Shown here: piece after piece, positions 9,843 through 20,804 of the stretch | Position numbering within the stretch: position 1 is the stretch's first letter | Layout: each line of letters starts with the position of its first letter | Assembly: GCF_038502225.1 (NCBI RefSeq) | Contig: NC_091391.1 | Coordinates: 2,232,821-2,296,820, forward strand | DNA length: 64,000 nt | DNA from: Cherax quadricarinatus | Lineage: Eukaryota; Arthropoda; Malacostraca; Decapoda; Parastacidae | Reading direction: 5' to 3' | Notes under the pieces: model-generated | What the model was told of the DNA's origin: nothing | What the model saw: the letters and a program-made list of their open reading frames with translations, nothing else | Databases searched by the model: none | Translations under genes and position numbers: made by a program

Positions 9843-10008
9843 GTGAACTATAGATATGTAGATATAAATCCATATGTATTCCTGTTAACCCTTTGGGGCC
9901 TAGTTCCTAGGCCTTTTGTGTGTCCATATGCTCTCGCGCTACCGTCCACAGGATGGATATGGGGTGCACAATAAACTAGCCACTTCGGTGGCAAAATCTA
10001 AATCTCTG

Positions 10009-10118
10009 TGGGGGGGGGGGTTATGGAAGGCTTTCAGGCTCAATTCAGGGAACTGGAAGACAGATCCTATTCCCTAGATCTAGAGCCCATCACCAGTATC
10101 AAGGAACCTCCATTGAAG
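10009..10118 (+). mobile_element. short dispersed SINE-like repeat (family S3), fragment
   Basis: It shares GGAAGGCTTTCAGGCTCAAT, then GGGAACTGGAAGACAGATCC and AAGGAACCTCC with the copies at 43562-43745 (plus) and 63411-63577 (minus). It starts next to an 11-G run. No tRNA-type promoter is visible in it. Confidence 0.65.
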
Positions 10119-10122
10119 GGAC

Positions 10123-10341
10123 ATGATAGAAGAAAGAGTCAAAAGTATTCTTGTTCACAGACTAATGAAAATAACAGACAGGAACAGGACAGGAAAGACT
10201 ACAAGTGTATTTAGACAAACTGTAGGATTGGTTACTAGAATTAAACCCCGGCAAATACAGATTCGTGATCCTGGGTTCATTGATGAAGCAAGAGAGTGGG
10301 ATACTCTTAAAGACTCCCCACGAACAATCTTACTAGATTAG
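10123..10341 (+). CDS. short open frame of unknown origin (72 codons)
   Basis: The frame reads RVKSILVHRLMKITDRNRT... and ...IRDPGFIDEAREWDTL before TAG at 10339. The sequence following the stop (10342-10490) also reads as protein-like in one frame (VLQNAVRAHHARDFLLDGEI). Position after a SINE-like fragment and the charged composition suggest a broken ORF1 of some retroelement. I do not recognise a family; it could equally be chance. Confidence 0.25.
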   Translation: MIEERVKSILVHRLMKITDRNRTGKTTSVFRQTVGLVTRIKPRQIQIRDPGFIDEAREWDTLKDSPRTILLD

Positions 10342-10546
10342 CCATATAATGGAGATTATCACCTCAACAGTACTTCAAAATGCTGTGAGAGCACATCATG
10401 CCAGAGATTTCCTATTAGATGGAGAGATCCCAAACACCTTCATAGTGCCTCGACCTCTTCGTCTCCTTCTTAATTTAAAAAAAATCATCTTAGATATCTC
10501 GTGTGAATGTGTTAGGTAAATGTACCCAGCATTCACGTACTTTATA

Positions 10547-10672
10547 TATTATGTAAGTTAATTCAGGTATACATAAACACAGTTACATAGAATATCATAC
10601 ATAGCATATGTGTAGAGAACCTGGGATAAGCCAAAAAGTCAGTGATTTATTTCCATTGGTGTCCTGTGGAGG
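10547..10672 (-). mobile_element. SINE-tail fragment with alternative 3' end
   Basis: It is a close relative of 5497-5665, sharing GTTAATTCAGGTATACATAA, TACATAGAATATCATACATA and TTATTTCCATTGG. 5'-truncated. Confidence 0.6.
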
Positions 10673-10810
10673 AGGTGGTCAACTTTTAGCCTCTCCAATG
10701 GTTAGGTATTGGGAAAGAAAGTTAGTGAAAGTTCAGTGTGCTAGCTGAATGGTCTGCTCAGTGTGCTAGCTCAATAATAGCGTGAGTGTCTGCGTAAGAT
10801 ATTTAAGAGG

Positions 10811-11155
10811 GAGATTGACTTGGTGGAGGTGTGAGATTGACCTGATGGAGGTGTGAGACACTGACCTGATGGAGGTGTGAGACTGACCTGATGGAGGTGT
10901 GAGACTGACCTGATGGAGGTGTGAGACACTGACCTGATACAGGTGTAAGACACTGACCTGATGGTGTGAGACACTGACCTAATACAGGTGTAAGACACAG
11001 ACCTGATGGAGGTGTGAGACACTGACCTGATGCAGGTGTAAGACACTGACCTGATGGAGGTGTGAGACACTGACCTGATACAGGTGTAAGACACTGACCT
11101 GATGGAGGTGTGAGACACTGACCTGATACAGGTCTAAGACACTGACCTGATGGAG
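10811..11155. repeat. 24-bp minisatellite, about 14 copies
   Basis: Units centre on GACCTGATGGAGGTGTGAGA, alternating with GACCTGATACAGGTGTAAGA variants and including a few shortened units. The alternation of the GGAGG and ACAGG forms through 10930-11140 suggests a two-unit higher-order repeat. The translated open frames in it are by-products. Confidence 0.93.
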
Positions 11156-11802
11156 GGTTCTGGAGATGAGGTCATACGAGGTGAACCCGCGTCCTCGAGT
11201 CAAGATATCCGTGACCTCTTGGAACAGGTTCTCTCCCCCCACACAAGACCTGTCACACATACAACACAGTATTGATGGCCATATTGATGACACTACAATA
11301 TTCACTACATCATGAATATACTATCACATTTTTTTAGTCATCTAGTCTGACAGCTTTGCCTTAGCTACTGCATTTTCTTAATTCCCTCCCGTCAGGATTA
11401 AACAATGGAGCGGAGATAGTTAGACTATAGCCAATACAATAGTTAAGAGACAAATGTTGAATAAAACTTAATTGCGACAAAGTTTTACACATGTAATGTT
11501 TTTCTTAGCAATGGTCACAGGAACTAGCCTAGTATAATGTAGTTAGATTAGCCCCACAATCTTCATGACCTGTTTAATTATGGTTCGTTCTCAGGACATA
11601 AAGCAAAACACTACTATTACTATTTCGAGATTAAAGGTATTAGACGGGTAACTACACATTAAACACACCAAATTTCCTTAATGTAGGGGGTCCTCAACCA
11701 GGGGGGAATTCCTTCCTTGAGGGGAATTTTAGGGTGTCAGGGGGAATTGGCACCATTACTTAACAGTGTGATGACCTGTGCAATCCACAGAATGTCACAT
11801 TT
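11156..11802. other. no recognisable feature
   Basis: Mostly AT-rich sequence with no open frame, repeat or known element I can identify. It separates the 24-bp and 28-bp arrays. Confidence 0.4.
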
Positions 11803-14800
11803 TTGTACAGTTGTACAGTGTACATAATCTTTGTACAGTTGTACAGTGTACGTAATCTTTGTACAGTTGTACAGTGTACATAATCTTTGTACAGTTGTAC
11901 AGTGTACGTAATCTTTGTACAGTTGTACAGTGTACGTAATCTTTGTACAGTTGTACAGTGTACATAATCTTTGTACAGTTGTACAGTGTACGTAATCTTT
12001 GTACAGTTGTACAGTGTACGTAATCTTTGTACAGTTGTACAGTGTACGTAATCTTTGTACAGTTGTACAGTGTACGTAATCTTTGTACAGTTGTACAGTG
12101 TACATAATCTTTGTACAGTTGTACAGTGTACATAATCTTTGTACAGTGTACATAATCTTTGTACAGTGTACATAATCTTTGTACAGTTGTACAGTGTACA
12201 TAATCTTTGTACAGTTGTACAGTGTACGTAATCTTTGTACAGTTGTACAGTGTACGTAATCTTTGTACAGTTGTACAGTGTACATAATCTTTGTACAGTT
12301 GTACAGTGTACGTAATCTTTGTACAGTTGTACAGTGTACGTAATCTTTGTACAGTTGTACAATGTACGTAATCTTTGTACAGTGTACATAATCTTTGTAC
12401 AGTTGTACAGTGTACATAATCTTTGTACAGTTGTACAGTGTACATAATCTTTGTACAGTGTACATAATCTTTGTACAGTTGTACAGTGTACATAATCTTT
12501 GTACAGTTGTACAGTGTACATAATCTTTGTACAGTGTACATAATCTTTGTACAGTGTACATAAACTTTGTACAGTGTACATAATCTTTGTACAGTGTACA
12601 TAATCTTTGTACAGTTGTACAGTGTACATAATCTTTGTACAGTTGTACAGTGTACATAATCTTTGTACAGTGTACATAATCTTTGTACAGTGTACATAAT
12701 CTTTGTACAGTGTACATAATCTTTGTACAGTTGTACAGTGTACATAATCTTTGTACAGTTGTACAGTGTACGTAATCTTTGTACAGTGTACATAATCTTT
12801 GTACAGTGTACATAATCTTTGTACAGTTGTACAGTGTACATAATCTTTGTACAGTGTACATAATCTTTGTACAGTTGTACAGTGTACATAATCTTTGTAC
12901 AGTTGTACAGTGTACGTAATCTTTGTACAGTTGTACACTGTACATAATCTTTGTACAGTTGTACAGTGTACGTAATCTTTGTACAGTTGTACAGTGTACA
13001 TAATCTTTGTACAGTTGTACAGTGTACGTAATCTTTGTACAGTTGTACAGTGTACATAATCTTTGTACAGTTGTACAGTGTACGTAATCTTTGTACAGTT
13101 GTACAGTGTACGTAATCTTTGTACAGTTGTACAGTGTACGTAATCTTTGTACAGTTGTACAGTGTACGTAATCTTTGTACAGTTGTACAGTGTACGTAAT
13201 CTTTGTACAGTTGTACAGTGTACGTAATCTTTGTACAGTTGTACAGTGTACATAATCTTTGTACAGTTGTACAGTGTACATAATCTTTGTACAGTGTACA
13301 TAATCTTTGTACAGTGTACATAATCTTTGTACAGTTGTACAGTGTACATAATCTTTGTACAGTTGTACAGTGTACGTAATCTTTGTACAGTTGTACAGTG
13401 TACGTAATCTTTGTACAGTTGTACAGTGTACATAATCTTTGTACAGTTGTACAGTGTACGTAATCTTTGTACAGTTGTACAGTGTACGTAATCTTTGTAC
13501 AGTTGTACAGTGTACGTAATCTTTGTACAGTGTACATAATCTTTGTACAGTTGTACAGTGTACATAATCTTTGTACAGTTGTACAGTGTACATAATCTTT
13601 GTACAGTGTACATAATCTTTGTACAGTTGTACAGTGTACATAATCTTTGTACAGTTGTACAGTGTACATAATCTTTGTACAGTGTACATAATCTTTGTAC
13701 AGTGTACATAATCTTTGTACAGTGTACATAATCTTTGTACAGTTGTACAGTGTACATAATCTTTGTACAGTTGTACAGTGTACATAATCTTTGTACAGTG
13801 TACATAATCTTTGTACAGTGTACATAATCTTTGTAGTGTACATAATCTTTGTACAGTTGTACAGTGTACATAATCTTTGTACAGTGTACATAATCTTTGT
13901 ACAGTTGTACAGTGTACATAATCTTTGTACAGTTGTACAGTGTACATAATCTTTGTACAGTTGTACAGTGTACGTAATCTTTGTACAGTTGTACAGTGTA
14001 CATAATCTTTGTACAGTTGTACAGTGTACGTAATCTTTGTACAGTTGTACAGTGTACATAATCTTTGTACAGTGTACATAATCTTTGTACAGTTGTACAG
14101 TGTACATAATCTTTGTACAGTTGTACAGTGTACATAATCTTTGTACAGTGTACATAATCTTTGTACAGTTGTACAGTGTACATAATCTTTGTACAGTTGT
14201 ACAGTGTACATAATCTTTGTACAGTGTACATAATCTTTGTACAGTGTACATAATCTTTGTACAGTTGTACAGTGTACATAATCTTTGTACAGTTGTACAG
14301 TGTACATAATCTTTGTACAGTTGTACAGTGTACATAATCTTTGTACAGTGTACATAATCTTTGTACAGTTGTACAGTGTACATAATCTTTGTACAGTGTA
14401 CATAATCTTTGTACAGTTGTACAGTGTACATAATCTTTGTACAGTTGTACAGTGTACATAATCTTTGTACAGTTGTACAGTGTACATAATCTTTGTACAG
14501 TGTACATAATCTTTGTACAGTTGTACAGTGTACATAATCTTTGTACAGTGTACATAATCTTTGTACAGTTGTACAGTGTACATAATCTTTGTACAGTTGT
14601 ACAGTGTACATAATCTTTGTACAGTTGTACAGTGTACATAATCTTTGTACAGTGTACATAATCTTTGTACAGTTGTACAGTGTACATAATCTTTGTACAG
14701 TGTACATAATCTTTGTACAGTTGTACAGTGTACATAATCTTTGTACAGTTGTACAGTGTACGTAATCTTTGTACAGTTGTACAGTGTACGTAATCTTTGT

Positions 14801-15494
14801 ACAGTTGTACAGTGTACATAATCTTTGTACAGTTGTACAGTGTACGTAATCTTTGTACAGTTGTACAGTGTACGTAATCTTTGTACAGTTGTACACTGTA
14901 CATAATCTTTGTACAGTTGTACAGTGTACATAATCTTTGTACAGTTGTACAGTGTACGTAATCTTTGTACAGTTGTACAGTGTACGTAATCTTTGTACAG
15001 TTGTACACTGTACATAATCTTTGTACAGTTGTACAGTGTACATAATCTTTGTACAGTTGTACAGTGTACATAATCTTTGTACAGTTGTACAGTGTACGTA
15101 ATCTTTGTACAGTTGTACAGTGTACGTAATCTTTGTACAGTTGTACAGTGTACGTAATCTTTGTACAGTTGTACACTGTACATAATCTTTGTACAGTTGT
15201 ACAGTGTACATAATCTTTGTACAGTTGTACAGTGTACATAATCTTTGTACAGTTGTACAGTGTACGTAATCTTTGTACAGTTGTACAGTGTACATAATCT
15301 TTGTACAGTTGTACAGTGTACGTAATCTTTGTACAGTTGTACAGTGTACATAATCTTTGTACAGTTGTACAGTGTACATAATCTTTGTACAGTTGTACAG
15401 TGTACGTAATCTTTGTACAGTTGTACAGTGTACATAATCTTTGTACAGTTGTACAGTGTACGTAATCTTTGTACAGTTGTACAGTGTACATAAT
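11803..15494. repeat. 28/20-bp composite minisatellite, 3.7 kb
   Basis: The long unit (for example 11831-11858) is TTGTACAG twice followed by TGTACATAATCT; the short unit (12139-12158) lacks one TTGTACAG. A C/T-type change (TGTACGTAATC versus TGTACATAATC) splits long units into two classes, and a rarer class has TTGTACACTGTAC (about 12931, 14891, 15001, 15171). Units are rich in the palindrome TGTACA. No stop occurs in any minus-strand frame, so three overlapping frames of about 1,200 codons stay open; 28 and 20 are not multiples of three and this is not a gene. The sequence just outside (AATGAAAATTAAGG) is unrelated. Confidence 0.97.
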
Positions 15495-15566
15495 GAAAAT
15501 TAAGGTCAATATTTTATATTTTATCTGACTTCTTCTTATTTTTTATTTACAGGGAAGAGGGAGTGA

Positions 15567-15636
15567 CATTCTGAAGTGGAGTCGGGCCCAGGAGCTGTGG
15601 CTCGACCCCTGCAACCACAACTAGGTGAGTACACAC
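15567..15636 (+). mobile_element. LINE-C 3'-end fragment
   Basis: It contains the family C 3' end, CGACCCCTGCAACCACAACT then AGGTGAGTAC and an AC tail. It is heavily 5'-truncated. Confidence 0.75.
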
Positions 15637-15640
15637 ATAT

Positions 15641-15772
15641 ATATCACCTAGTTGTGGTTACAGGGGTCGGGGTCATAGCTCCTGGCCCCTGCCTCTTCAC
15701 TGGTCGCTACTGGGTCACTCTTCCACTTCCATAAGCTTTATCATACCTCGTCCTAAAGCTATGTATGGATCC
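15641..15772 (-). mobile_element. LINE-C 3'-end fragment, inverted relative to its neighbour
   Basis: On the minus strand it runs from the AAGCTATGTATGGATCC-type coding end through GCGACCAGTGAAGAGG to ACCACAACTAGG. Its 3' end faces the plus-strand fragment at 15567-15636 across a few bases of AC/AT repeat. A short (TA)n lies at its 5' side. Confidence 0.75.
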
Positions 15773-15946
15773 TGCATATATATATATATATATAATGCTA
15801 ATTATTACCCTCTCCTGGAGGCTGGAGGCGACATTCCTGGATCCTTCACTGAAAGAGAAGAAAAATCATACTAATATTAGTTAAAAATCTTTAAAACGAC
15901 AGGTAAATTGTCTGGAGTGTGGAGCTCTACTCCAGGCTCCAGGTAG

Positions 15947-16099
15947 TCGAGTACAGAAAAGTTGCTTCTATCAACTTTTCTGTACTCGACTGAAGAAGCC
16001 TACTGTGTAGGCGAAACGTTTCGAAATAAAGATACCTAACTGTTGCATATGTGTCTTACCTAACAATCTGTCGGTATTTTATACCATTTTAATGTTCAG
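15947..16099 (+). mobile_element. fold-back element terminus (GAAACGTTTC family), hairpin form
   Basis: A perfect 18-bp inverted repeat (15947-15964 and 15972-15989, 7-base loop) is followed by a GCCTAC/GTAGGC hairpin, GAAACGTTTC, AAAGATACCTAACTGTTGC and GTCGGTATTTTATACC. The same modules build the 410-bp palindrome at 57646-58055. A diverged relative lies at 59166-59340. Such termini may belong to Penelope-like or other fold-back elements; no coding part is attached here. Confidence 0.6.
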
Positions 16100-16192
16100 G
16101 ATTCTTCGGTATTGAGTGTTGTCTTCTGTGGCGATAAGTCTTGAGTTTCTGTAGTTAATTAAATGGTTGCGTGAATAGCGATGTTGTACACA

Positions 16193-17008
16193 GGCATTCC
16201 TTGTATCGTCAGTCCTTGTATCGTCAGTCCTTGTATCGTCAGTCCTTGTATCGTTAGTCCTTGTATCGTCAGTCCTTGTATCGTTAGTCCTTGTATCGTC
16301 AGTCCTTGTATCGTCAGTCCTTGTATCGTCAGTCCTTGTATCGTCAGTCCTTGCATCGTTAGTCCTTGTATCGTCAGTCCTTGTATCGTCAGTCCTTGTA
16401 TCGTCAGTCCTTGTATCGTCAGTCCTTGTATCGTCAGTCCTTGTATCGTCAGTCCTTGTATCGTTAGTCCTTGTATCGTCAGTCCTTGCATCGTTAGTCC
16501 TTGTATCGTCAGTCCTTGTATCGTCAGTCCTTGTATCGTCAGTCCTTGTATCGTTAGTCCTTGTATCGTCAGTCCTTGTATCGTTAGTCCTTGTATCGTT
16601 AGTCCTTGTATCGTCAGTCCTTGTATCGTCAGTCCTTGTATCGTTAGTCCTTGTATCGTCAGTCCTTGTATCGTCAGTCCTTGTATCGTCAGTCCTTGTA
16701 TCGTTAGTCCTTGTATCGTCAGTCCTTGTATCGTTAGTCCTTGTATCGTTAGTCCTTGTATCGTCAGTCCTTGTATCGTCAGTCCTTGTATCGTCAGTCC
16801 TTGTATCGTTAGTCCTTGTATCGTCAGTCCTTGTATCCTCAGTCCTTGTATCGTCAGTCCTTGTATCGTTAGTCCTTGTATCGTCAGTCCTTGTATCGTC
16901 AGTCCTTGTATCGTCAGTCCTTGTATCGTTAGTCCTTGTATCGTCAGTCCTTGTATCGCCAGTCCTTGTATCGTCAGTCCTTGTATCGTCAGTCCTTGTA
17001 TCGTCAGT
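16193..17008. repeat. 15-bp minisatellite, about 54 copies
   Basis: The unit is AGTCCTTGTATCGTC, with a C/T variant in the last base and rare CATCG, CCTC and CGCC variants. The C/T order repeats: the run C-C-C-T-C-T-T-C-C starting at 16501 recurs starting at 16651 (10 units), and a T-C-C-C block repeats about four times after 16741. Open frames on both strands follow from the period being a multiple of three. Confidence 0.97.
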
Positions 17009-17099
17009 CAGATTTGCATTCCTGTTGGTGATTACAATGTCTAAGTCTCCAAAGGGAAGGAGCTGGAAGTCTGCCAGGAGAGTGATGCTCCAGGCTCTA

Positions 17100-17290
17100 G
17101 CGAGTCTCAGGAGCTCTACCTGAGAGTGCTCATTACTCTCTTGTTGCTTGCTGGAACACCACTCGGATCACAGCCACAAGACCTTGGTTCGATTTCCAGG
17201 CGGGTCGATATGCACTCACCCACTTGTGGTCGACTCACAGCTCCTGGCCCCCTCTGCTGGTCGCTACTAGGTCCACTTTTCAGCTTCCAA
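17100..17290 (+). mobile_element. tRNA-like SINE head followed by LINE-C 3'-end sequence
   Basis: A GGTTCGATTTCC B-box-like sequence lies at about 17187. It is followed by CACTTGTGGTCGACTCACAG and TGGTCGCTACTAGG, which match the LINE-C 3' end in reverse. Either a composite SINE or two adjacent fragments. Confidence 0.4.
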
Positions 17291-17298
17291 GGGTTTTA

Positions 17299-17430
17299 AG
17301 AACATAAAGAAGGAACACTACAGAAGGCCTACTGGCCTATGCGAGGCAGGTCCAATTCTCCCACCGGCTTAAGAGAATGCCTTAACCTAGTCAGGTCAGG
17401 TCACATTCACTTAAGGGATGACCACGGCAT
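17299..17430. mobile_element. dispersed repeat, unclassified
   Basis: It shares AGAACATAA..GGAACACT and AGAAGGCCTACTGGCC, then ATGCGAGGCAGGTCC with 59345-59410. I do not know the family. Confidence 0.5.
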
Positions 17431-17582
17431 CTGACCTAGTACCACAAGCTAGTCAATTTCATCGTTCCTCTTCTTTTTGTATCGTAATTTGCTCTTTCTG
17501 ACAATTAGATGTATGGATTGTGTGGCTGAAGTTAATTGTTCACCCCAGTAACAGCCTGGTTGATCAGACCCTGATCCACCAT

Positions 17583-17716
17583 CATGTGGACGGTACTGCT
17601 ATATTGTACACCCCATGTACATCCTGTGGACGGTAACTGCTATATTGTACACCCCATGTACATCCTGTGGACGGTAACTGCTATATTGTACACCCCATGT
17701 ACATCCTGTGGACGGC
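17583..17716. repeat. about 43-bp tandem repeat, 3 copies, LINE 3'-UTR-like
   Basis: The units contain GCTATATTGTACACCCCATG and ACATCCTGTGGACGG. The reverse complement resembles the LINE-B 3' UTR block CCGTCCACAGGATG...GGGGTGCACAATA at 9945-9975, so it is probably derived from a LINE 3' end. Confidence 0.8.
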
Positions 17717-18035
17717 AGATGCATGATTTACACGTCAAGAATACTGAATTACAGATTAGTTCGTTATTACGCAAAAATTTTGAGTTTTTCTGAGACGTAG
17801 TGAAAAAACCAGGTTAGCGTGATAACATTTCCTGGCTACCAGGGTTAATGTTCAATATATTTGTTCAACATAGAGTAGTAACTGTCTCTTCATCGACTGG
17901 AATTGACTGGATGTCATGTTCGTAGCACAGTACTGGAAGCACCAAACATTCCAGGTCTTGGCAGCAAGTTGGTGCCAAGACATAGCGTTATCTTTATTGT
18001 GTAGCCCATACCCGTCCTGTGGGTGGTAGTCAAAA

Positions 18036-18540
18036 GATTACAGAGGTACATAATGGGTCCAGGGACTGCACCTCAACATTACAGAGGTACATAATGGGTC
18101 CAGGGACTGCACCTCAACATTACAGAGGTACATAATGGGTCCAGGGACTGCACCTCAACATTACAGAGGTACATAATGGGTCCAGGGACTGTACCTCAAC
18201 ATTACAGAGGTACATTATGGGTCCAGGGACTGTACCTCAACATTACAGAGGTACATAATGAATCGAGAGACTGTGCCTCAGCATTACAGAGGTACATAAT
18301 GGGTCCAGGGACTGTACCTCAACATTACAGAGGTACATAATGGGTCCATGGACTGTACCTCAACATTACAGAGGTACATAATGAATCGAGAGACTGTGCC
18401 TCAACATTACAGAGGTACATAAGGGGTCCAGGGACTGTACCTCAACATTACAGAGGTACATAAGGGGTCCAGGGACTGTACCTCAACATTACAGAGGTAC
18501 ATAATGAATCGAGAGACTGTACCTCAGTATTACAGAGGTA
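18036..18540 (+). repeat. 41-bp minisatellite, forward arm
   Basis: About 12 units built from TACAGAGGTACATAATGGGT and CCAGGGACTGTACCTCAACA plus T. Upstream flank 17997-18035 (CCCATACCCGTCCTGTGGG...GTAGTC) resembles the LINE 3' UTR in reverse. The array inverts at AGAGGTACCTCT (18533-18544). Confidence 0.95.
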
Positions 18541-18790
18541 CCTCTGTAATGTTGAGGTACAGTCCCTGGACCCATTATGTACCTCTGTAATGTTGAGGTA
18601 CAGTCCCTGGACCCATTATGTACCTCTGTAATGTTGAGGTACAGTCCCTGGACACATTATGTACCTCTGTAATGTTGAGGTACAGTCCCTGGACCCATTA
18701 TGTACCTCTGTAATGTTGAGGTACAGTCCCTGGACACATTATGTACCTCTGTAATGTTGAGGTACAGTCCCTGGACCCATAATGTGCCTC
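18541..18790 (-). repeat. 41-bp minisatellite, inverted arm
   Basis: About six units of the same family in reverse orientation, ending in an inverted copy of the flank (GACTACC...CACAGGATGGGTCTGGGCTA, to about 18822). With the forward arm it forms an uninterrupted head-to-head palindrome of roughly 250-bp arms. Confidence 0.95.
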
Positions 18791-18896
18791 TGACTACCTG
18801 CCACAGGATGGGTCTGGGCTACATAATAACGTAACTGTTGGTTAGTTTAGTGAAGTTAGTGACAGTGTATAGTGTACTTTCACTATCATTATTGAT

Positions 18897-19950
18897 GGAT
18901 AGCTTACCCAGAGTTCTAGCACATCTAGGATAGCTTACCCAGAGTTCTAGCACATCTAGGATAGCTTACCCAGAGTTCTAGCACATCTAGGATAGCTTAC
19001 CCAGAGTTCTAGCACATCTAGGATAGCTTACCCAGAGTTCTAGCACATCTAGGATAGCTTACCCAGAGTTCTAGCACATCTAGGATAGCTTACCCAGAGT
19101 TCTAGCACATCTAGGATAGCTTACCCAGAGTTCTAGCACATCTAGGATAGCTTACCCAGAGTTTTAGCACATCTAGGATAGCTTACCCAGAGTTCTAGCA
19201 CATCTAGGATAGCTTACCCAGAGTTCTAGCACATCTAGGATAGCTTACCCAGAGTTCTAGCACATCTAGGGTAGCTTACCCAGAGTTCTAGCACATCTAG
19301 GATAGCTTACCCAGAGTTCTAGCACATCTAGGATAGCTTACCCAGAGTTCTAGCACATCTAGGATAGCTTACCCAGAGTTCTAGCACATCTAGGATAGCT
19401 TACCCAGAGTTCTAGCACATCTAGGATAGCTTACCCAGAGTTCTAGCACATCTAGGATAGCTTACCCAGAGTTCTAGCACATCTAGGATAGCTTACCCAG
19501 AGTTCTAGCACATCTAGGATAGCTTACCCAGAGTTCTAGCACATCTAGGATATCCTACCCAGAGTTCTAGCACATCTAGGATAGCTTACCCAGAGTTCTA
19601 GCACATCTAGGATAGCTTACCCAGAGTTCTAGCACATCTAGGATAGCTTACCCAGAGTTCTAGCACATCTAGGATATCCTACCCAGAGTTCTAGCACATC
19701 TAGGATAGCTTACCCAGAGTTCTAGCACATCTAGCATACCTTACCCAGAGTTCTAGCACATCTAGGATACCTTACCCAGAGTTCTAGCACATCTAGGATA
19801 CTTTACTCAGAGTTCTAGCACATCTAGGATACCTTACCCAGAGTTCTAGCACATCTAGGATACCTTACCCAGAGTTCTAGCACATCTAGGATACCTTACC
19901 CAGAGTTCTAGCACATCTAGGATACCTTACTCAGAGTTCTAGCACATCTA
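18897..19950. repeat. 31-bp minisatellite, about 34 copies
   Basis: The unit reads GATAGCTTACCCAGAGTTCT then AGCACATCTAG. The body is nearly uniform. From about 19730 the units switch to the ATACCTTACC form, so the right edge is a distinct subtype. Confidence 0.96.
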
Positions 19951-20019
19951 ACACACACGGTGCTTGAGTTTAGCTAATTCTAGCACTGTGCTAGGTTTCA
20001 TTTCCAAAGCCCAATACCT

Positions 20020-20092
20020 GGAGTATACCTGGAGAGGGTTCCATGGGTCAGCGCCCCCCGCGGCCCGGTCTGTGACCAGGCTCATGGAGAAA
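20020..20092 (-). mobile_element. LINE-A-like 3'-end fragment
   Basis: It carries CCTGGAGTATACCTGGAGAG and CGGCCCGGTCTGTGACCAGG, the reverse complement of the LINE-A 3' end including the ORF2 stop region. Diverged. Confidence 0.75.
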
Positions 20093-20099
20093 ATGTCCT

Positions 20100-20360
20100 C
20101 AGAAATTTCTAGCCTGGCATCACTAGCAGGAGATTTCTAGACACTGTTCTCTAGTACACTAGGTTAGCCAGGGTTAGAACACAGTTTTCTAGCACACACC
20201 TGACTAGATTTCTATAGGTTAGCAATCTATAACACAGTCCTCTAGCACAGAGATAGGCTTTACAGGTTAGCAGTTATAATGCAGTTTGCTACTACACAAT
20301 GCTAGGTTTCACTAGCTTAGCTAGTTATAACAGTTGTCTAGCACTAGTAACTCTAGGTTT
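20100..20360. repeat. degenerate tandem repeat, period about 50 bp
   Basis: Four loosely similar blocks each contain an AGGTTAGC-like motif, then an AACACAGT-like motif and TCTAGCACA. It may be an old relative of the 31-bp array next door (shared TCTAGCACA). Confidence 0.35.
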
Positions 20361-20800
20361 TATCTTCACTAGTATTTCTCATATTACACACAAGGGAAAA
20401 CCCAAGATAAGTTTTTCCGAAGATCTTCACGCTTTGCTACCCTAAGTATCCTTATCTGGTAGGATTTGCCAAGCGTGCCCAACCATACCCACAAAAACAA
20501 CACAGTACAATAGACTGCTACTAGAAGCCATTGTGCCCCCAGGAGGGGGTGTGGCTATGCCCCCTGATACCTCCACTAGAGCCAAGACTTTTGAGAATGT
20601 AGGGGGGGAGGGGTACGAGGTGGGTTGGCACTCTATTGACAAGGTGGGTTGGCACTCTATTGAGCCTGATCTCTCCCACCAAGGTAGTGCCTCGAAGAAG
20701 TTACACTTTTACCATCATTCTACTGTTTTGCCAGAACAGATTTGCCACCGAACTGGCTAGTTTATTGTCCATCTCATACCCATCCTATAGGTGGTAGTCA
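20361..20800. other. no recognisable gene
   Basis: Apparently single-copy sequence with a G-rich patch (20602-20620) and a short duplicated GGTGGGTTGGCACTCTATTG. The short open frames on both strands show no family resemblance. The right end (20762-20800) resembles the flank of the 41-bp arrays. Confidence 0.4.
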
Positions 20801-20804
20801 AAAG

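Larger units (their letters stand above)
6390..10000 (+). mobile_element. LINE-B: non-LTR retrotransposon with RT and RNase H, 5'-truncated, split by a SINE
   Basis: The layout is an endonuclease C-terminal end (6390-6680), a SINE inserted in reverse (6674-6990), a long RT/RNase H ORF (7002-9842), and a 3' UTR that holds ACAGGATGGATATGGGGTGC and ends with CACTTCGGTGGCAAAATCTAA. The same 3' UTR and tail follow the second copy at 54096-55115, which defines the 3' end. RT plus RNase H plus a C-terminal CCHC knuckle is the arrangement of I-, R1- and LOA-like LINEs; which one I cannot say by eye. Confidence 0.85.

Noticed and set aside
11737..15509. Three minus-strand open frames of about 1,200 codons
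   Set aside because: They are translations of the 28/20-bp array in all three frames; none has non-repeat coding flanks or a domain.
16181..17044. 287-codon plus-strand Cys/Pro/Ser repeat protein
   Set aside because: Pure translation of the 15-bp array with no flanking coding signal.
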